Assembly: GCA_019426215.1 (NCBI GenBank)
Contig: CM033394.1
Coordinates: 44,638,423-44,702,422, forward strand
Source: Buddleja alternifolia
Taxonomy: Eukaryota; Streptophyta; Magnoliopsida; Lamiales; Scrophulariaceae
Direction of reading: 5' to 3'
DNA: 64,000 nucleotides
Under the pieces are notes generated by a model. The model was not told the DNA's origin. It did no database searches and worked only from the letters and a program-made list of their open reading frames with translations. Below, one piece after another: positions 44,810-56,447 of this stretch (positions are counted from its first letter, which is position 1; every line of letters begins with the position of its first letter). The position numbers and the translations under genes were made by a program.

Positions 44810-46104
44810 AACAAAAGTTGACCCAAACTAATTAAATTATAGGCTTGAGAACAATGTACATGTAGATGATCAGTAAGATAACATTTAACTCATTATCGTA
44901 TAAACATAAAGCTACATGTTATTTTAAGTCACACGTAAAATTGATGGTTTTTCATTTCTCTTCCCCCCCCCCCCCCGACATTTAAATAATCTCTATTTAA
45001 ATAATTATCTATTTACTTATTTTATAGTATATCATGGAAACATCTTATTTTTAATTTCATAAATTCATCCAAGAAAAAATGTAACCAACCATTTTATGGC
45101 CAAATTATAAGCTTTCAAACATCATATAAGATGTTTTCAGAAGTTTTAAACTTAGTCAAGGTTTTTGGTCTGCGGGGCGAATACAAAAAGAAGTGGGTAA
45201 AGCTTGATATGCTACATTTAAGTGGGAGGCGAAATTTCAAATATAAAATATTTATAGGGAATGTTTTTTTTCTTAAAGTTGAGGGAGAGAGGGTACCACC
45301 ACCAACTCCTATCTCTGTCCCTTGCCAATTATCATTCTAGACATATAATTTTTTGACTCAAAAATCATTCTCATAACATACAGGACTCAACCATCTATAC
45401 CACGTACATAAAAATAGTAAACTTAATAAACGTACCAAATAAAGTAGACAACAAATTAATCTTCTTGCTAAAGAAGGAATTAAACATCACTTATTCAGTA
45501 TGTTCTTAATTAGATGAGGAGTACAACGTAAAAATTGATGTTTATCTTATTCATGAGATGAGATTTTAATATACAATTTTAATACAACAACGTACACATC
45601 AAAGAAAATATTTAAAAGTCAATTCCACTGTATTTTTCCACCATTCATTTTTTTACAGTGCATTTTTCCACCATAGCCTGTCTTGACCATTCCACATGAA
45701 TGCTAGATTTTTAATACAATCCTAAAATTTCAGTTTATAATGTGCATCAACCAATGACAATTTTTAATTATATATATATAAAAAAAACAATGACAATTTT
45801 CCTTTTTATTACAAATTTGAAAATTCAAAAACTTAGAACGTAAGTCTATCAAGCAATGAAAAATTGTTATTGATTTCTTTAAATTTTTGAAGATTGATAA
45901 TTATACTTAAATGAGCCAATTAACACTAATTGGTACTTTCCTATTGTCATATGGAAATCGCAATCTAGTATTCAAAGTCAATATACTTTGTGTTCAGCCT
46001 ATTAAATAATTTAATAATTGATATTGTAATGTATTGTTCAAAGTCAATACACTTTGTGTTCAACCTATTAAATAATTTAATAATTGATATTGTAATGTAT
46101 TTAA

Positions 46105-46135
<31 letters not shown>

Positions 46136-46353
46136 TATCGAAAATAAGAGTAGCTTTTTGATGACAGGGTCATTATGACATCATGACGTACAAAAATCCG
46201 GCTTATAGTTAATTTGATTTCTTAGTAAAAACAATCCTTGCTCAATTGTACTCAATGCTTTCCAAGAAATTCACGTTGCCATTGTATGAAGGTGATTTTA
46301 TAGGCCATCATAGTGTTAAAAGACTCAAAATAGTTGCTGGATAATTTAAAATT
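44810..46353. other. Intergenic, with simple repeats
   Basis: AT-rich. Contains a C-run of about a dozen bases near 44966, a 66 bp tandem duplication (45971-46101) and a TA/CA microsatellite (about 46105-46138). No genes seen. Confidence 0.65.
45971..46101. repeat. 66 bp tandem duplication
   Basis: Two copies of a block beginning TTCAAAGTCAATA and containing TATTAAATAATTTAATAATT, the second starting at 46037, with about three differences. Confidence 0.9.
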
Positions 46354-46358
46354 CTATT

Positions 46359-46859
46359 TGATATGGGCCAAAAATGTTTAGGGGTACTTTAGTAATTCAC
46401 CCGTCCCCGAATCTTGTCGGGCGCCCACCACGGGTGAATGCCCGCGGTGGGAGGATTAGCCAAGCCCAAGAAGGGTTGGCAACCCATTAAGCGTAGTAAG
46501 GTTATTCCTCTAGCCTAATAATAATAATAATTAAATCAAGCATATTGGATTGATGACAAGATAGGGCCCAAGAGCCCATAACCCATAACCAGCTTCTTAT
46601 AAATACCTCAAAGGAGCTGGAGGTGGCTCAATATCTATTCCCCCAATAAAATTACACTGGCAATAGAGAGTAACCCCAGTAACGAACTACGAATTGACTT
46701 GATCCCACATCGTTTGGGTACATACACAGCTAGAAGTAACCGACTGCAATTTATACAAAAACCAACATTCAACCTAGTTTGTCGTGAGTTGGATCAGTTC
46801 CTTCACCCCACGTGGTCAATCATGTGATAACTATCATCTGACAAATTTTGACATCATCA
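46359..46859 (+). repeat. TR-GAG-like element, 5' LTR
   Basis: 501 bp, near-identical to the 3' LTR; CTTATAAATACC near 46596 is the likely TATA box. Confidence 0.94.
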
Positions 46860-46862
46860 GAT

Positions 46863-46880
46863 TGGCGCCGTCAGTAGGAA
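46863..46880 (+). other. Primer binding site of the gag-only element
   Basis: TGGCGCCGTCAGTAGGAA, 3 nt after the 5' LTR. Sites beginning TGGCGCCGTC are common in plant Ty3/gypsy elements. I do not assign the tRNA. Confidence 0.75.
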
Positions 46881-46900
46881 CTGTGTTCCAGCCACTGAGC

Positions 46901-48453
46901 ATGCAAACTAGGTCGCAAGCACGTACTACTGGAGATAGGATGACAAACAACGGTCAACCAAACATGGCCAATGAAGTTCTGAACCAGACACCTGAGGACC
47001 AGCCTAACACTCAAGTGGGCGGAGGGAATCTTCCTAACGCGCCGGCCAACGGCGAAACTTCTATTGCTTCTCCCCTGGTGATCGAGCAAGAAGTGTCACT
47101 TGCAACACCAGCGGTGATTCCACCCCCTACTTTCAGGGTATTCGAGATCACCCAAGAGGCTTTGCTGGCTCTAGTCGAAGATGCCTTTGTTCGCGCGGCT
47201 GCAAAGGCGGTACAGCAGTACGTCCAAGAACATCCGTCGCGAGCATCAACTAGCAGGGGGCAAGACCCCCAAGCAAGAAATCGTCATGAGGCTCCCCAAC
47301 CTCAAGAGAAGGGGCTGCAAGATCCGTCCCCTCCATTTGGTCACCAGGGTCCGAAGCCTCTAGAGAAGAGTCGCCCCCATCGAGGAGCGCCTGACCAATC
47401 TCCCCGCCGAGGTCATGAATCCCTGACCCCTGGTGGGATTGGCTCGAGACGATCCAATTCACCCATCAATGGGGCAGAAAGGGAGAGAGAGGAGAACAGT
47501 GTGGTCTCACAGCATAAGAGGCTACCTAGAGGAAGAGATAGAAAGATAACACCTCCTCGGTCTCCTCGCCGAGGGCAAGCTTCTCTGACCCCTGAGAAGG
47601 CTTTGCCGAGGCAGGATGGTCGTCGCAAGCATGCCCCTCGCCCCACAGTGAGCTAGGAAAACATCGGGCGATACGAGGATATGCAGTTGGTGTCACTGGC
47701 CGTGGCTCCTTCGAAAAGAAGTCCGTTCTGCACGGCAATTCTGGCAGAATCATTACTGCCCAGGTTGAAGATACCCCACCTGAGCGAGTATGAAAGAGTG
47801 GGAGACCCCTATGAACACATTGACAAGTTCAACGCAAAGGCTGATATGTACGACATCAACGACGCAGGCACGCAGCTGACTGTAAGATCTTTCGGACCAC
47901 CCTCTCAGGAAAGGCCCTGAACTGGTTCAACCGACTGCCAGCCGGAACCATCACCGGCTTTGAGCAGCTAGCTGGACACTTCCTTAATCATTTCTCCATG
48001 AACAAAAAGTATCCTAAGACATTATCTTTCCTGTTCACGGTGGTTCAGAGGGATGGGGAGTCCTTAAGAGAGTATGTGCAACGCTTCTCTAACGCGGTAT
48101 CGGAAGTGCCGCACGTGAATCATGAGCTATTGTCTGGAATTATACAGAGGAATCTACGCAATGGTAGGTTCAAGGAGTCAATCGCTGGAAAGCCCCCATC
48201 AACTATGGAAAAATTATTGGCAAGAGCTGAGAAGTATTTAAGAATTGAAGAAACTGTCAGCCCACTCAAGAGTGAGGGCGGTGGCAATAAGAGAAAGGTC
48301 AGAGACGATGACAAATCGCCAGAGGCAAAGAAGAGGAAGCCTATTCCCCCTTCGGGATTTGAGAAGTATACTCCTCTTACACTTTCAAGAGAGCGAGTGA
48401 TCAGTACAATATTTATATATTTACTTCCCTTTATATTTGGTATTTTATTGTGA
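46901..48453 (+). pseudogene. Gag of the gag-only element, two lesions
   Basis: ATG 46901 opens a 252-codon stretch rich in Pro, Arg and Ser (MQTRSQARTTGDRM; repeated SPRRGH/SPRRGQ), ending at a TAG at 47654. The same frame continues through a gag core (LLPRLKIPHLSEYERVGDPY, EHIDKFNAKADMYD) to about 47885, where the frame changes; then ALNWFNRLPAGTITGFEQL and, from 47998, the rest of the core (LREYVQRFSNAVSEVPHV, FKESIAGKPPSTMEKLLARA) and a Lys/Arg-rich tail to 48453. The pattern matches Retrotrans_gag proteins of plant Ty3/gypsy elements. No zinc knuckle was seen. Codon 1 follows the primer site by 20 nt. Confidence 0.85.
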
Positions 48454-49577
48454 ATATACACTCATTGGAACTAATCTTATCTCATTTTATGATTTGGGTA
48501 AGTTTTAAAGTGAAATAATAATTTTCGATCAAAGTGGGCAATTTGGCGCAACATGGAATTACAAGCATATCTGGAGCTACACACCTCTTGTGTTAGTGAT
48601 TTTTGTATGGTTATAAATCTAATAAAAAGCTACACAACTCATATGAAGAACACTAAACCCAATTAGGATGGGATAAGGCTCAAATATATTCAAGAAGTTA
48701 TAGTTGTTTCTGTTGCGGGCTGGACTGCACTACTTCGGTTGAAAATTCATAAATTACGACACCAACATTGTATTTGGTCAGGACCAACTGGAATTGATAG
48801 CCAACAAGCATATCTACAACTTCAAATTGATTTCTAAGAGAAGACAAATCATAATTCTTATGAAGCATGACCTTCAGGAGAGGTCGAATCCTCCTCATTT
48901 GGGAAAGGTTGGCCCCATCGCCCTATGAACATAAATAGGCTCTATCAATAACAAGTCCCTACTAGAAGTTATCTAAAGTGATAGCACATGTATTGAGGAG
49001 ATCTAAGTTAAGGGCAAACTAAACGTCTCGCGGCTAAGCCACACAATAAAAAGACCTTGTGGCGAGACCATGAGACCCAAACGCTTCGCGGCTAGCGCCA
49101 CGAGGCACATCGCGCCGCGAGGTGCCATGCTTAGATGCGACACCCCCGGGCATAGGTCAGGCCTCGCCAACGCCTTCTCCATGGAAGAATCGCGCAATAC
49201 CCCTGACGAATGGATTCTCGAGAGCGAGGAGGTTTCACACTCGACAAAGCTATCTCCCAAGCTATGATCGCGACACCTTAGACAAAAAGGAGAGAGCAAA
49301 ATTACAAATATTGTCATTACCTTGATCACCTTGAGTCTTGCCCATGGTTGAGGAAAGGAGGCTCCTAGAGAGAGAAATCCTTGAGAAGAGGAGTTGAATG
49401 AATGAGAGTATGAATGAGAGGTGAGGGTGAGACCTACCTTCTTCCCTCACTTAAGTAAGAAGTAGGTGAGGGGCCTTTATGACCCACTACCCATCATAAA
49501 TTAAAGATAATTAGCCCTGCCTAAGCGGGATCACTTCTGCTCCCAAGTGTCTTTCGAACCCGGGAGCTGGGGGCATA
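48454..49577. other. Non-coding 3' region of the gag-only element
   Basis: No pol motifs on either strand. The part from 49010 to 49260 is GC-rich compared with its surroundings and may be foreign filler DNA; short open frames there overlap on both strands and lack motifs. Ends in the purine tract GAGCTGGGGGCA. Confidence 0.65.
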
Positions 49578-50079
49578 TGATATGGGCCAAAAATGTCTAG
49601 GGGTATTTTAGTAATTCACCCATCCTCGAATCTTGTCAGGGCGCCCACCACGGGTGAATGCCCGCGGTGGGAGGATTAGCCAAGCCCAAGAAGGGCTGGC
49701 AACCCATTAAGCGTAGTAAGATTATTCCTCTAGCCTAATAATAATAATAATTAGATCTCGCATATTGGGATGATGATAAGATAGGGCCCAAGAGCCCTTA
49801 GCCCATAACCAGCTCCTTATAAATACCTCAAAGGAGCTGGAGGTGGCTCATTATCTACTCCCCCAGTAAAAATACACTAGCAATAGAGAGTAACCCCAGT
49901 AACGAACTACGAATTGACTTGATCCCACATCGTTTGGGTACGTAGGCAACTCGAAGTAACCGAGTGCAGTCTATACAAAAACCAACCTTCAACCTAGTCT
50001 GTCGTGAGTTGGATCGGTTCCTTCACCCCACGTGGTCAATCACGTGATAACTATCATCTGACAAATTTTGACATCATCA
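49578..50079 (+). repeat. TR-GAG-like element, 3' LTR
   Basis: 502 bp, matches 46359-46859 with scattered substitutions. Confidence 0.94.
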
Positions 50080-50084
50080 CTATT

Positions 50085-52094
50085 AATTGTAAATCCTTCA
50101 ACCTGAACATATACATCTAAATCACTAGGCAAACATGACAAACTAAAAGCATATGTTTTTAAGCTTTTAGGTCTGTTTTGCCGTGTTTTAAGCTTATATT
50201 TTTCTTTTTTCTTTTTTCTTAATTGATCAATCGGGTGCCCGATCGAGTAATTCGGGTAGGAACACCCTACCACTCGGCCCGAACTTATGTATCGAATTCA
50301 TGTATACACGATACCCGAAATTTTTTAAAAAAAACACCTACTCGAAATACCTGAACCCGATCGAGTCGGGTGGGTACCCGAAAACCCAATCCAAATGCCC
50401 ACTAATAGAACAAAAAAATTGTTTACAAAATTGGACAAAGAGATAAAATGTAGAAATAGGATAAAGAGCTGGAAAAAGAAAAAGAACAACTCTTCAAAAT
50501 AGTAAATAAATAAATAGAGCCTTCCTGTAAGAGGATTATATGTACTCTTAAATAGTAAAATTAGTTTCGAATTACAACAGTCATTAAAAACTTTCTATTG
50601 CAATAACAAAACTCAAAATTGTACAAAAAATTAGAATTTGAGTGAATATTGCAATGTGGAGTTGATGGTGGTTTTCTAAAATATATGAAAATATCGATGT
50701 CCTAGATGCTTTCAATTATTTTGTCGCTTATAATAATTTTAAAAACAAAGAAAATTAAGCTTAGTGATAATTAAAAGAAGAATGAGAATACCTTAGCAAA
50801 TATTAGAAAGATGAGCCCTTGATATTCCAAGTCTAAATACCAAATAGAAATACAAAAGGTGAGAACAAATTATGGAGCAATCATAATCACATACATAATC
50901 AAATTTAAGATCAGAAATATAAAAAAAAATAAAAAATATACTTGAATGAGAAGAATGATTTACACGTACTTTGGGATTGTAGAGGAAAAAATAAAATTAA
51001 AAATAAACAAAAAAATCAAATAAGTTTTTTATGAATAATCTAAGCCACAATATGATTATACAAAAAGTAAAATAAAAGATGGTGAACAATGCATGCATAC
51101 CAAAAAATTTAAAAGAAAATTTAACATCTATTATATTAGAGAAGATAGATAATAAATATAAGTTTATACCTTCAAAGAATCCGATTTTATTCTTCGCTCA
51201 GCGTTAAGCTTAATTAGTTATGATGAATTTTATGAATCGGAACTTTCTTATAAGGTTCTTTTTTTCTTGCAATCCGAGATTCAGCACTTTCATTCACCTC
51301 TGGGATGTGAACGTGATTCAAAAAGAACGAGAATATTATTGGCTTGAAAAGTGGAGGATTTTGGAAAGAAAATCAAGGAATAATTATTTTCTTTGCAATG
51401 TTCAAGGAATTCCCGTAGATACGAATATAGTTGCAAAACTTAAAGGTCTTGAAATATAAAAAAATATAAATGTATTAAGCTTTACTGTCTATATTGCTTT
51501 CAATATTGATTCGAAATCATTTTCCAAATTTTTACTATTTTTTATTTTACAAATGTACCGAAAACTAAGATAGTGTAAAATACAAAAATCACTAAAAAAG
51601 AGTATAAGACTAAGTAAATATTAGAAAGTTTGCTAATGCAATTTTACTTTGAGAAACTAAAATCTCTCTTTTGAATTACTTTCTCTTGCCACATCTTTTC
51701 ACTAATAAATACCTCGTCTGAGAAAACATATAGAATCATACAATAACATATTCATTGGACAATCTTATCTTCTATAAGCCAAAATGAATTTACATAAATT
51801 AGTTCTTCAAGAATTAAAGGAAATGAATGAACATTAATTTAAGTAAATTAAAAAATGTTTGCGTCAAATTAAAAAAATAGAAAGTAGCAGCTCCAAATGC
51901 GTCTCAGTTGTCGATAATTGAATCTCAATAGACAAAGAATAATCACTAATTCGAAATTTCTTGAGTTCGCGAAGATGAACAATAAAACTATTTGAAAAAG
52001 AATACACTTCGTATTTCATTTGATATGTCGAAACTATTAGAAGAGGCCAAAAATGCTATATTTACTTAAAAGATGAAATTTGAAGAGTTCATGG
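50085..52094. other. Intergenic, very AT-rich
   Basis: Contains a short stretch of variants of ACCCGA/TCGGGT near 50225-50400 that looks like a simple decayed repeat. The 79-codon frame at 51220-51459 has no recognisable domain. No genes supported. Confidence 0.55.
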
Positions 52095-52109
52095 AGACGA
52101 TAGATTTCT

Positions 52110-52315
52110 GCCAACACATATTGGTTCAGTTGGTAAGGAACATGTTACAGCCTATCAAAAGTTTGTAGGTTTGATTCTTTCTGTCAATGCGAGGGTGGTG
52201 TTGGTGCGGGATTTATAAGTACCAATGTAAAGTATTTGGTCCCGAAAGCATGCCCTAACCCATAGTGATAGGTGATCGGAACCGACTCTACCCAAACTTT
52301 TTGTAATTAAAAAAA
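52110..52315 (+). mobile_element. Second tRNA-derived SINE with target-site duplication
   Basis: About 206 bp: A-box TGGTTCAGTTGG near 52124, B-box-like GGTTTGATTC near 52169, a body, and an A-tail after TTGTAATT. The flanks are AGACGATAGATTTCT (52095-52109) and AGACGGTAGATTTCT (52316-52330), a 15 bp duplication with one mismatch. Its head and body differ from the SINE at 2640, so it is a different family. Confidence 0.87.
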
Positions 52316-52330
52316 AGACGGTAGATTTCT

Positions 52331-55199
52331 CTTTGTTATTTTTTGTCCTTTTCTTTAAAGTGATGGGAAAAAAGTTTTGGTTAACAACTAACATTGCAAT
52401 AAATAACGAAATTTTAGAACTTAGATATAATGATGAATAAAATTGGACTTGCACGATAATGTAAAAAAAAGACGCTCTGAAACTAAAAGGTATTCTTTAA
52501 GAATGTCATTCATATTTCAAATGAAAGAAATCACGTATATAAATATGATAATTTTATTAATTAATATTCATAAGTGTCCAATTAATTAGAACACAATATT
52601 TAAGAATCACAATCAATTAAAAAACGGAAGATTTGTATAATTAATATATATCAACTAAAACTATTAGAGAATAAAAAACTAAATACATACAAATATTTGA
52701 CCTTTGGAGGAAGATTAATCAAATCATTAAAAAAAATTTACGAAAATGGTATTTAATCAAATATACACACAAATGAGTAGAAGATGTGGTTGAGAATAAA
52801 AAAAATGAAAAATAAGAGGAAAAGAAAATTGAGAATGAGGATTATAGTAAAACTTAATAAAGAAATTTAGAATAGAATTTGAAAAGAGCAATGATATATA
52901 CCCTTTTTATATATCACCATTATTTACCTCTTTTAATTTTGGCAAAAAATCATTGTAACTAATTGATATTTTTGGATTTAATACATACTTTCTAAATTAA
53001 TGGCATGGTGGATAACATGAGGTAGAAAATGGTGGGATATAGCATTTTTCATTTGAAAAACGGAAAAAATATGTGAAGAAAGGAAAGATGGAATGAAAAC
53101 ATTTAAATGGAAAAGTTGAAATATTTATCAAATGAAAAAAAGAGTAAAATCAACTAGAATAATTAGGGGATTTCAAACTAAAACAAACTTAATCTTTAGG
53201 GGAAGATTAAATAATCACATCTTAGAATAATATTGCCAAAATAATGTATATTATCAATTATATACCAAATGGTAAGATATATATGGTTGAAAGAACTATT
53301 AAATATGAAATATTAGTTCAATATGAAAAAAAGATTTGAGATTATAGAAAAATTTAACTAAGAATGTACTGATAGTATCTTCTAAAAGATGATGAAATTG
53401 AATAGTCGGAGAAATTGAAAAAAATAAACATGTAAATGGAAAATTGGAAAGAGTACTGAAATCCTATGAAGGATCAAGCTATTTCGTTCTAGTGCAAATC
53501 GTAAAAAAAAAAAAAAAAATCAAATATTTGGATGAGAATAAAAAAGAAATGATGAATTAAAATACGAAAATATAACATTAGCTACTCACTTGAAAAGGCA
53601 AAAAATAACGTTAAGTAGTAGCAATTGTGACTTTCCAGGCTATAGATGATGAAGATAAAGACCTCAATTCATCCCAAACCGAGAAAAAATCAAAGAAAAT
53701 GAATGAAATTCAGCAATAACGTAACTAAAAAGAAACATTTTAATAACAAACTTATGACGTTTTAAGAAAAAACTACAATTAAGGGCTAATTTAATAAAAA
53801 AAATTAAATTTTGAATCACGCACCTCTCAAAAAGTAATGCTAAATTAACCAAAAAAATAATATTGAAACACCAACTTAGAGTGAGACAACATTTAATGGC
53901 TTTAACTAAGAGGGTGACCAACGAAATTTTTAAAGGATTAAAATAATTTGAAACACCTCAAGAATTCAAATTCTGGCCGAAATGGTGCAATTGGAGTAAA
54001 CAACCCAGTTGCCATAATATTGATAAATATCATCCTACGTTTACCTTTAAAGCAAAAATGGATTACAAAGTAACATTGATTCCATATAAAAACATAAGGC
54101 ATTTCGTACGTGCGTACTAATCAAAGATGTCTTTGTGAATTCTTAATGAGCAAAAAAAAAGGTTAAATCAAAAGAAAACACCCCCATCTACCCCTAGAAC
54201 CTTCAAACACCCCCTTCTGCTACATTAAAATACATCAAACACTTCCTGAACATATTGATGGACATAAATACTCTTGATTTATGTAAAATCATAAATTCAT
54301 TTCCCATCCATTTATTATTAATAGCATTTTGCCCCCTTACAATTACATTTCAATATAATCCGACTCCAAAATTGATTTAATGCTAAATTTATTAAATAAA
54401 TTGATCTTCAATATATGAAATAAACAGTAAGATATGATTGTAATATTATGAATAAGACATTAAACTTAAAAAATACTCACATAAATATTTATGATCACTA
54501 TTAATCAAGGTATTAAATTTCAGTATTGGTGTAGATTTCGAAGTAGTAAATTTATGGATATTTCAATGAAAATTTCGAGGATATCCAAAATTTCAATTTC
54601 GATTTTAGAAAAATCATGGGAATTTATAGAAATACTTGAAAATTATCAATAAAACTTTGGATAACTTTAATTACCATAATTATGCATCTTTTACATTAAT
54701 AATATTGTATATATAATATATGTATAGTGAATTCTGTTAAGTGATATGATTAAAGTTTGCTATGAAAAATATAAAATAAATATGGTTTGAGAGTAAAGTA
54801 ATAACCAAATTCATAGGAACTTGATTAAAACAAAACATCACAATTTTAATACAAATCATCATTTAAACCACATGGAATTTTTAGGAGGATTGATTTGTTA
54901 TGGTTGAAACTTGAGAAGGACTCCCTGGGAATTTAGCAATTTTAACCCCCAATTGCATATTACACTTCAAATTTAGACCTTTTCAAAAAAGTACCTCAAT
55001 TTTAGACCCCTATGGTACCCACTCAATTGAAAATTCTAAAATACCCTTACTAAGGTTAAAAGATGGATAATTGCAAGCTTCCTCCTTGCTTTATCAAGAA
55101 ATTGCTCAAGAAACCCTATATTATTCAAAATATTTCGAGCAGTCCCTATAATTTTAAATTATTTATCTTTAGTCCTCGAACTTTAGAAATGGTTTATTT
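52331..55199. other. Intergenic, very AT-rich
   Basis: No coding potential or RNA gene recognised. The part near 54910-55200 is of a repeat-like type with phrases such as TTTTGGTCCC but no boundaries could be set. The left edge of the viral insertion lies somewhere near 55.2 kb. Confidence 0.5.
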
Positions 55200-55320
55200 T
55201 GGTCCCACAAAACAACAAAAATATCAAAAAATCCATGAGAGTGATTATACATATTTAAAGAAAAGGGAATCCCAACCCGCTTTAATAAATCTGCATAAAA
55301 ACTTTTTATTGCATTCATAA

Positions 55321-56091
55321 TTCACATACATGCCAATTTTCGCTCATATTTTAAGTGATTTTATTGATTGTCTTAATACTTTGGAAAACTTAGATTATAC
55401 TAATACAGAATTAATATTAGAATTACGAAATCAATTAATAATTCGAGAGAAAATTGAGTTAATAATTATCTTAACATACCTCCTAGACTAAGAGATCACG
55501 AAAACTATATTAAGTACCTTTTAGTCTTGAATATATTAATAGCAGCTTTTTATTAAAATAGATTCTTCTAATTATAAAAGATTAGAATATCTAGATTTAG
55601 AATATAGTTTAGCCGATAGACCCGTAATCTCGTTAGATAAACATAAATTTATTTGTAGATTTGATTCAAGTTTTAAGCACAATTTACATTCGGAAAATAA
55701 ACACTTAAATAGTTTAACAGATTTATTTATATCGTTAGCATCAAACTTAGAAATAAATAACGCTAAACTTTGTAAAATTTTAGAATCATTAAAAGAAACC
55801 GTTTTAATAAATAGAGAAATAATAAAGAAGGGTGAAAATAATAATTTAGATTATATTAAACAACAATCTGAGGAAACTCTAAAAATAGTTAAGAAATATA
55901 ATAAGCTTTTCCCCACTAAAGACAAAATAATAGAGTTAAAATATAGCTTGGAAAGTAATAAGCTAAAACAATGAGAAATTGAAACTAAGAAAACTCTAAG
56001 CCAAGTAATAGAAAAAATAAATAAAGTTGAAGCTCAAAATTTAGAAACAAGTAAAACTCTAAAAAATATAGAACGAATAGTTAGCGGATGA
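55321..56091 (+). pseudogene. Viral ORF 1 remnant, coiled-coil rich
   Basis: A Lys/Glu/Leu-rich frame is readable from about 55321 with frame changes near 55450-55560, then continuous from 55561 except for a TGA at 55972-55974. It ends at TGA 56089-56091, which overlaps the ATG of the next ORF. Long stretches look helical (LEYLDLEYSLADRP; CKILESLKETVLINREI; KKTLSQVIEKINKVEAQ). Small coiled-coil proteins upstream of the structural genes are usual in this family (aphid-transmission or virion-associated proteins), but I see no specific signature and do not assign a role. Confidence 0.65.
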
Positions 56092-56447
56092 ATAGTATAG
56101 AAAATAGATTAGAATATAAAAGAGTCATTGAACTAGCAAATAAATATCTATATTCGGAGGAAGGATTTACTACCTATCAAGGAACTAGTAATTCAGATAA
56201 ATTGTATCCTAAACTTTGGAATGTTCAATTCGCTTTAATTCTACAAATATTCGAAAGGCTAGATAAATTAGAAAATAAGCTAGAAAAATTAAGTACTAAA
56301 ATAGACACAGTATCTCAAGTGATTAAAGGAGATTTACAAGATAGTATAGAAGAAAGATTAGCAAATTTAGCACTAGACGAATCTGAAAAACCTAAAAAGA
56401 AACCTAAAAATATATATATATTGGTAAAAAATGTTGAGATCATTTAG
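56088..56447 (+). CDS. Viral ORF 2, small coiled-coil protein
   Basis: 119 residues, open throughout. It starts at an ATG overlapping the previous stop (ATGA). The middle carries a heptad-like segment (ILQIFERLDKLENKLEKLSTK) and the C-terminus is Lys-rich. Size, charge and coiled coil recall virion-associated proteins of Caulimoviridae, which trimerise or tetramerise and bind the capsid; this is inference from layout. An ATG at 56431 in another frame overlaps its end and may begin the next cistron. Confidence 0.6.
   Translation: MNSIENRLEYKRVIELANKYLYSEEGFTTYQGTSNSDKLYPKLWNVQFALILQIFERLDKLENKLEKLSTKIDTVSQVIKGDLQDSIEERLANLALDESEKPKKKPKNIYILVKNVEII

Larger units (their letters stand above)
46359..50079 (+). 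mobile_element. Gag-only Ty3/gypsy-type LTR element (TR-GAG-like)
   Basis: 3.7 kb with 501/502 bp LTRs (TGATATGGGCC ... GACATCATCA), a perfect target duplication CTATT (46354-46358, 50080-50084), a TGGCGCC-type primer site at 46863 and a purine tract near 49563. The only coding is a gag-like region; no protease, RT or integrase is present. Non-autonomous plant elements with LTRs and gag only have been described as TR-GAGs; this fits that class. Confidence 0.92.

Noticed and set aside
44966..44978. C-run as a functional element
   Set aside because: A short homopolymer without context; likely a simple repeat or sequencing-prone spot.
46784..46900. N-terminal extension of the gag-only element's protein
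   Set aside because: It begins with GTG inside the LTR and crosses the primer site; the ATG at 46901 is the sensible start.
51220..51459. 79-codon open frame as a host gene
   Set aside because: No motif, AT-driven composition, isolated in intergenic DNA; cannot be supported.
55063..55320. First viral ORF starting at 55063
   Set aside because: Its first half reads like flanking repeat DNA (TTTTGGTCCC type); only the later part could be viral. The boundary is left approximate.
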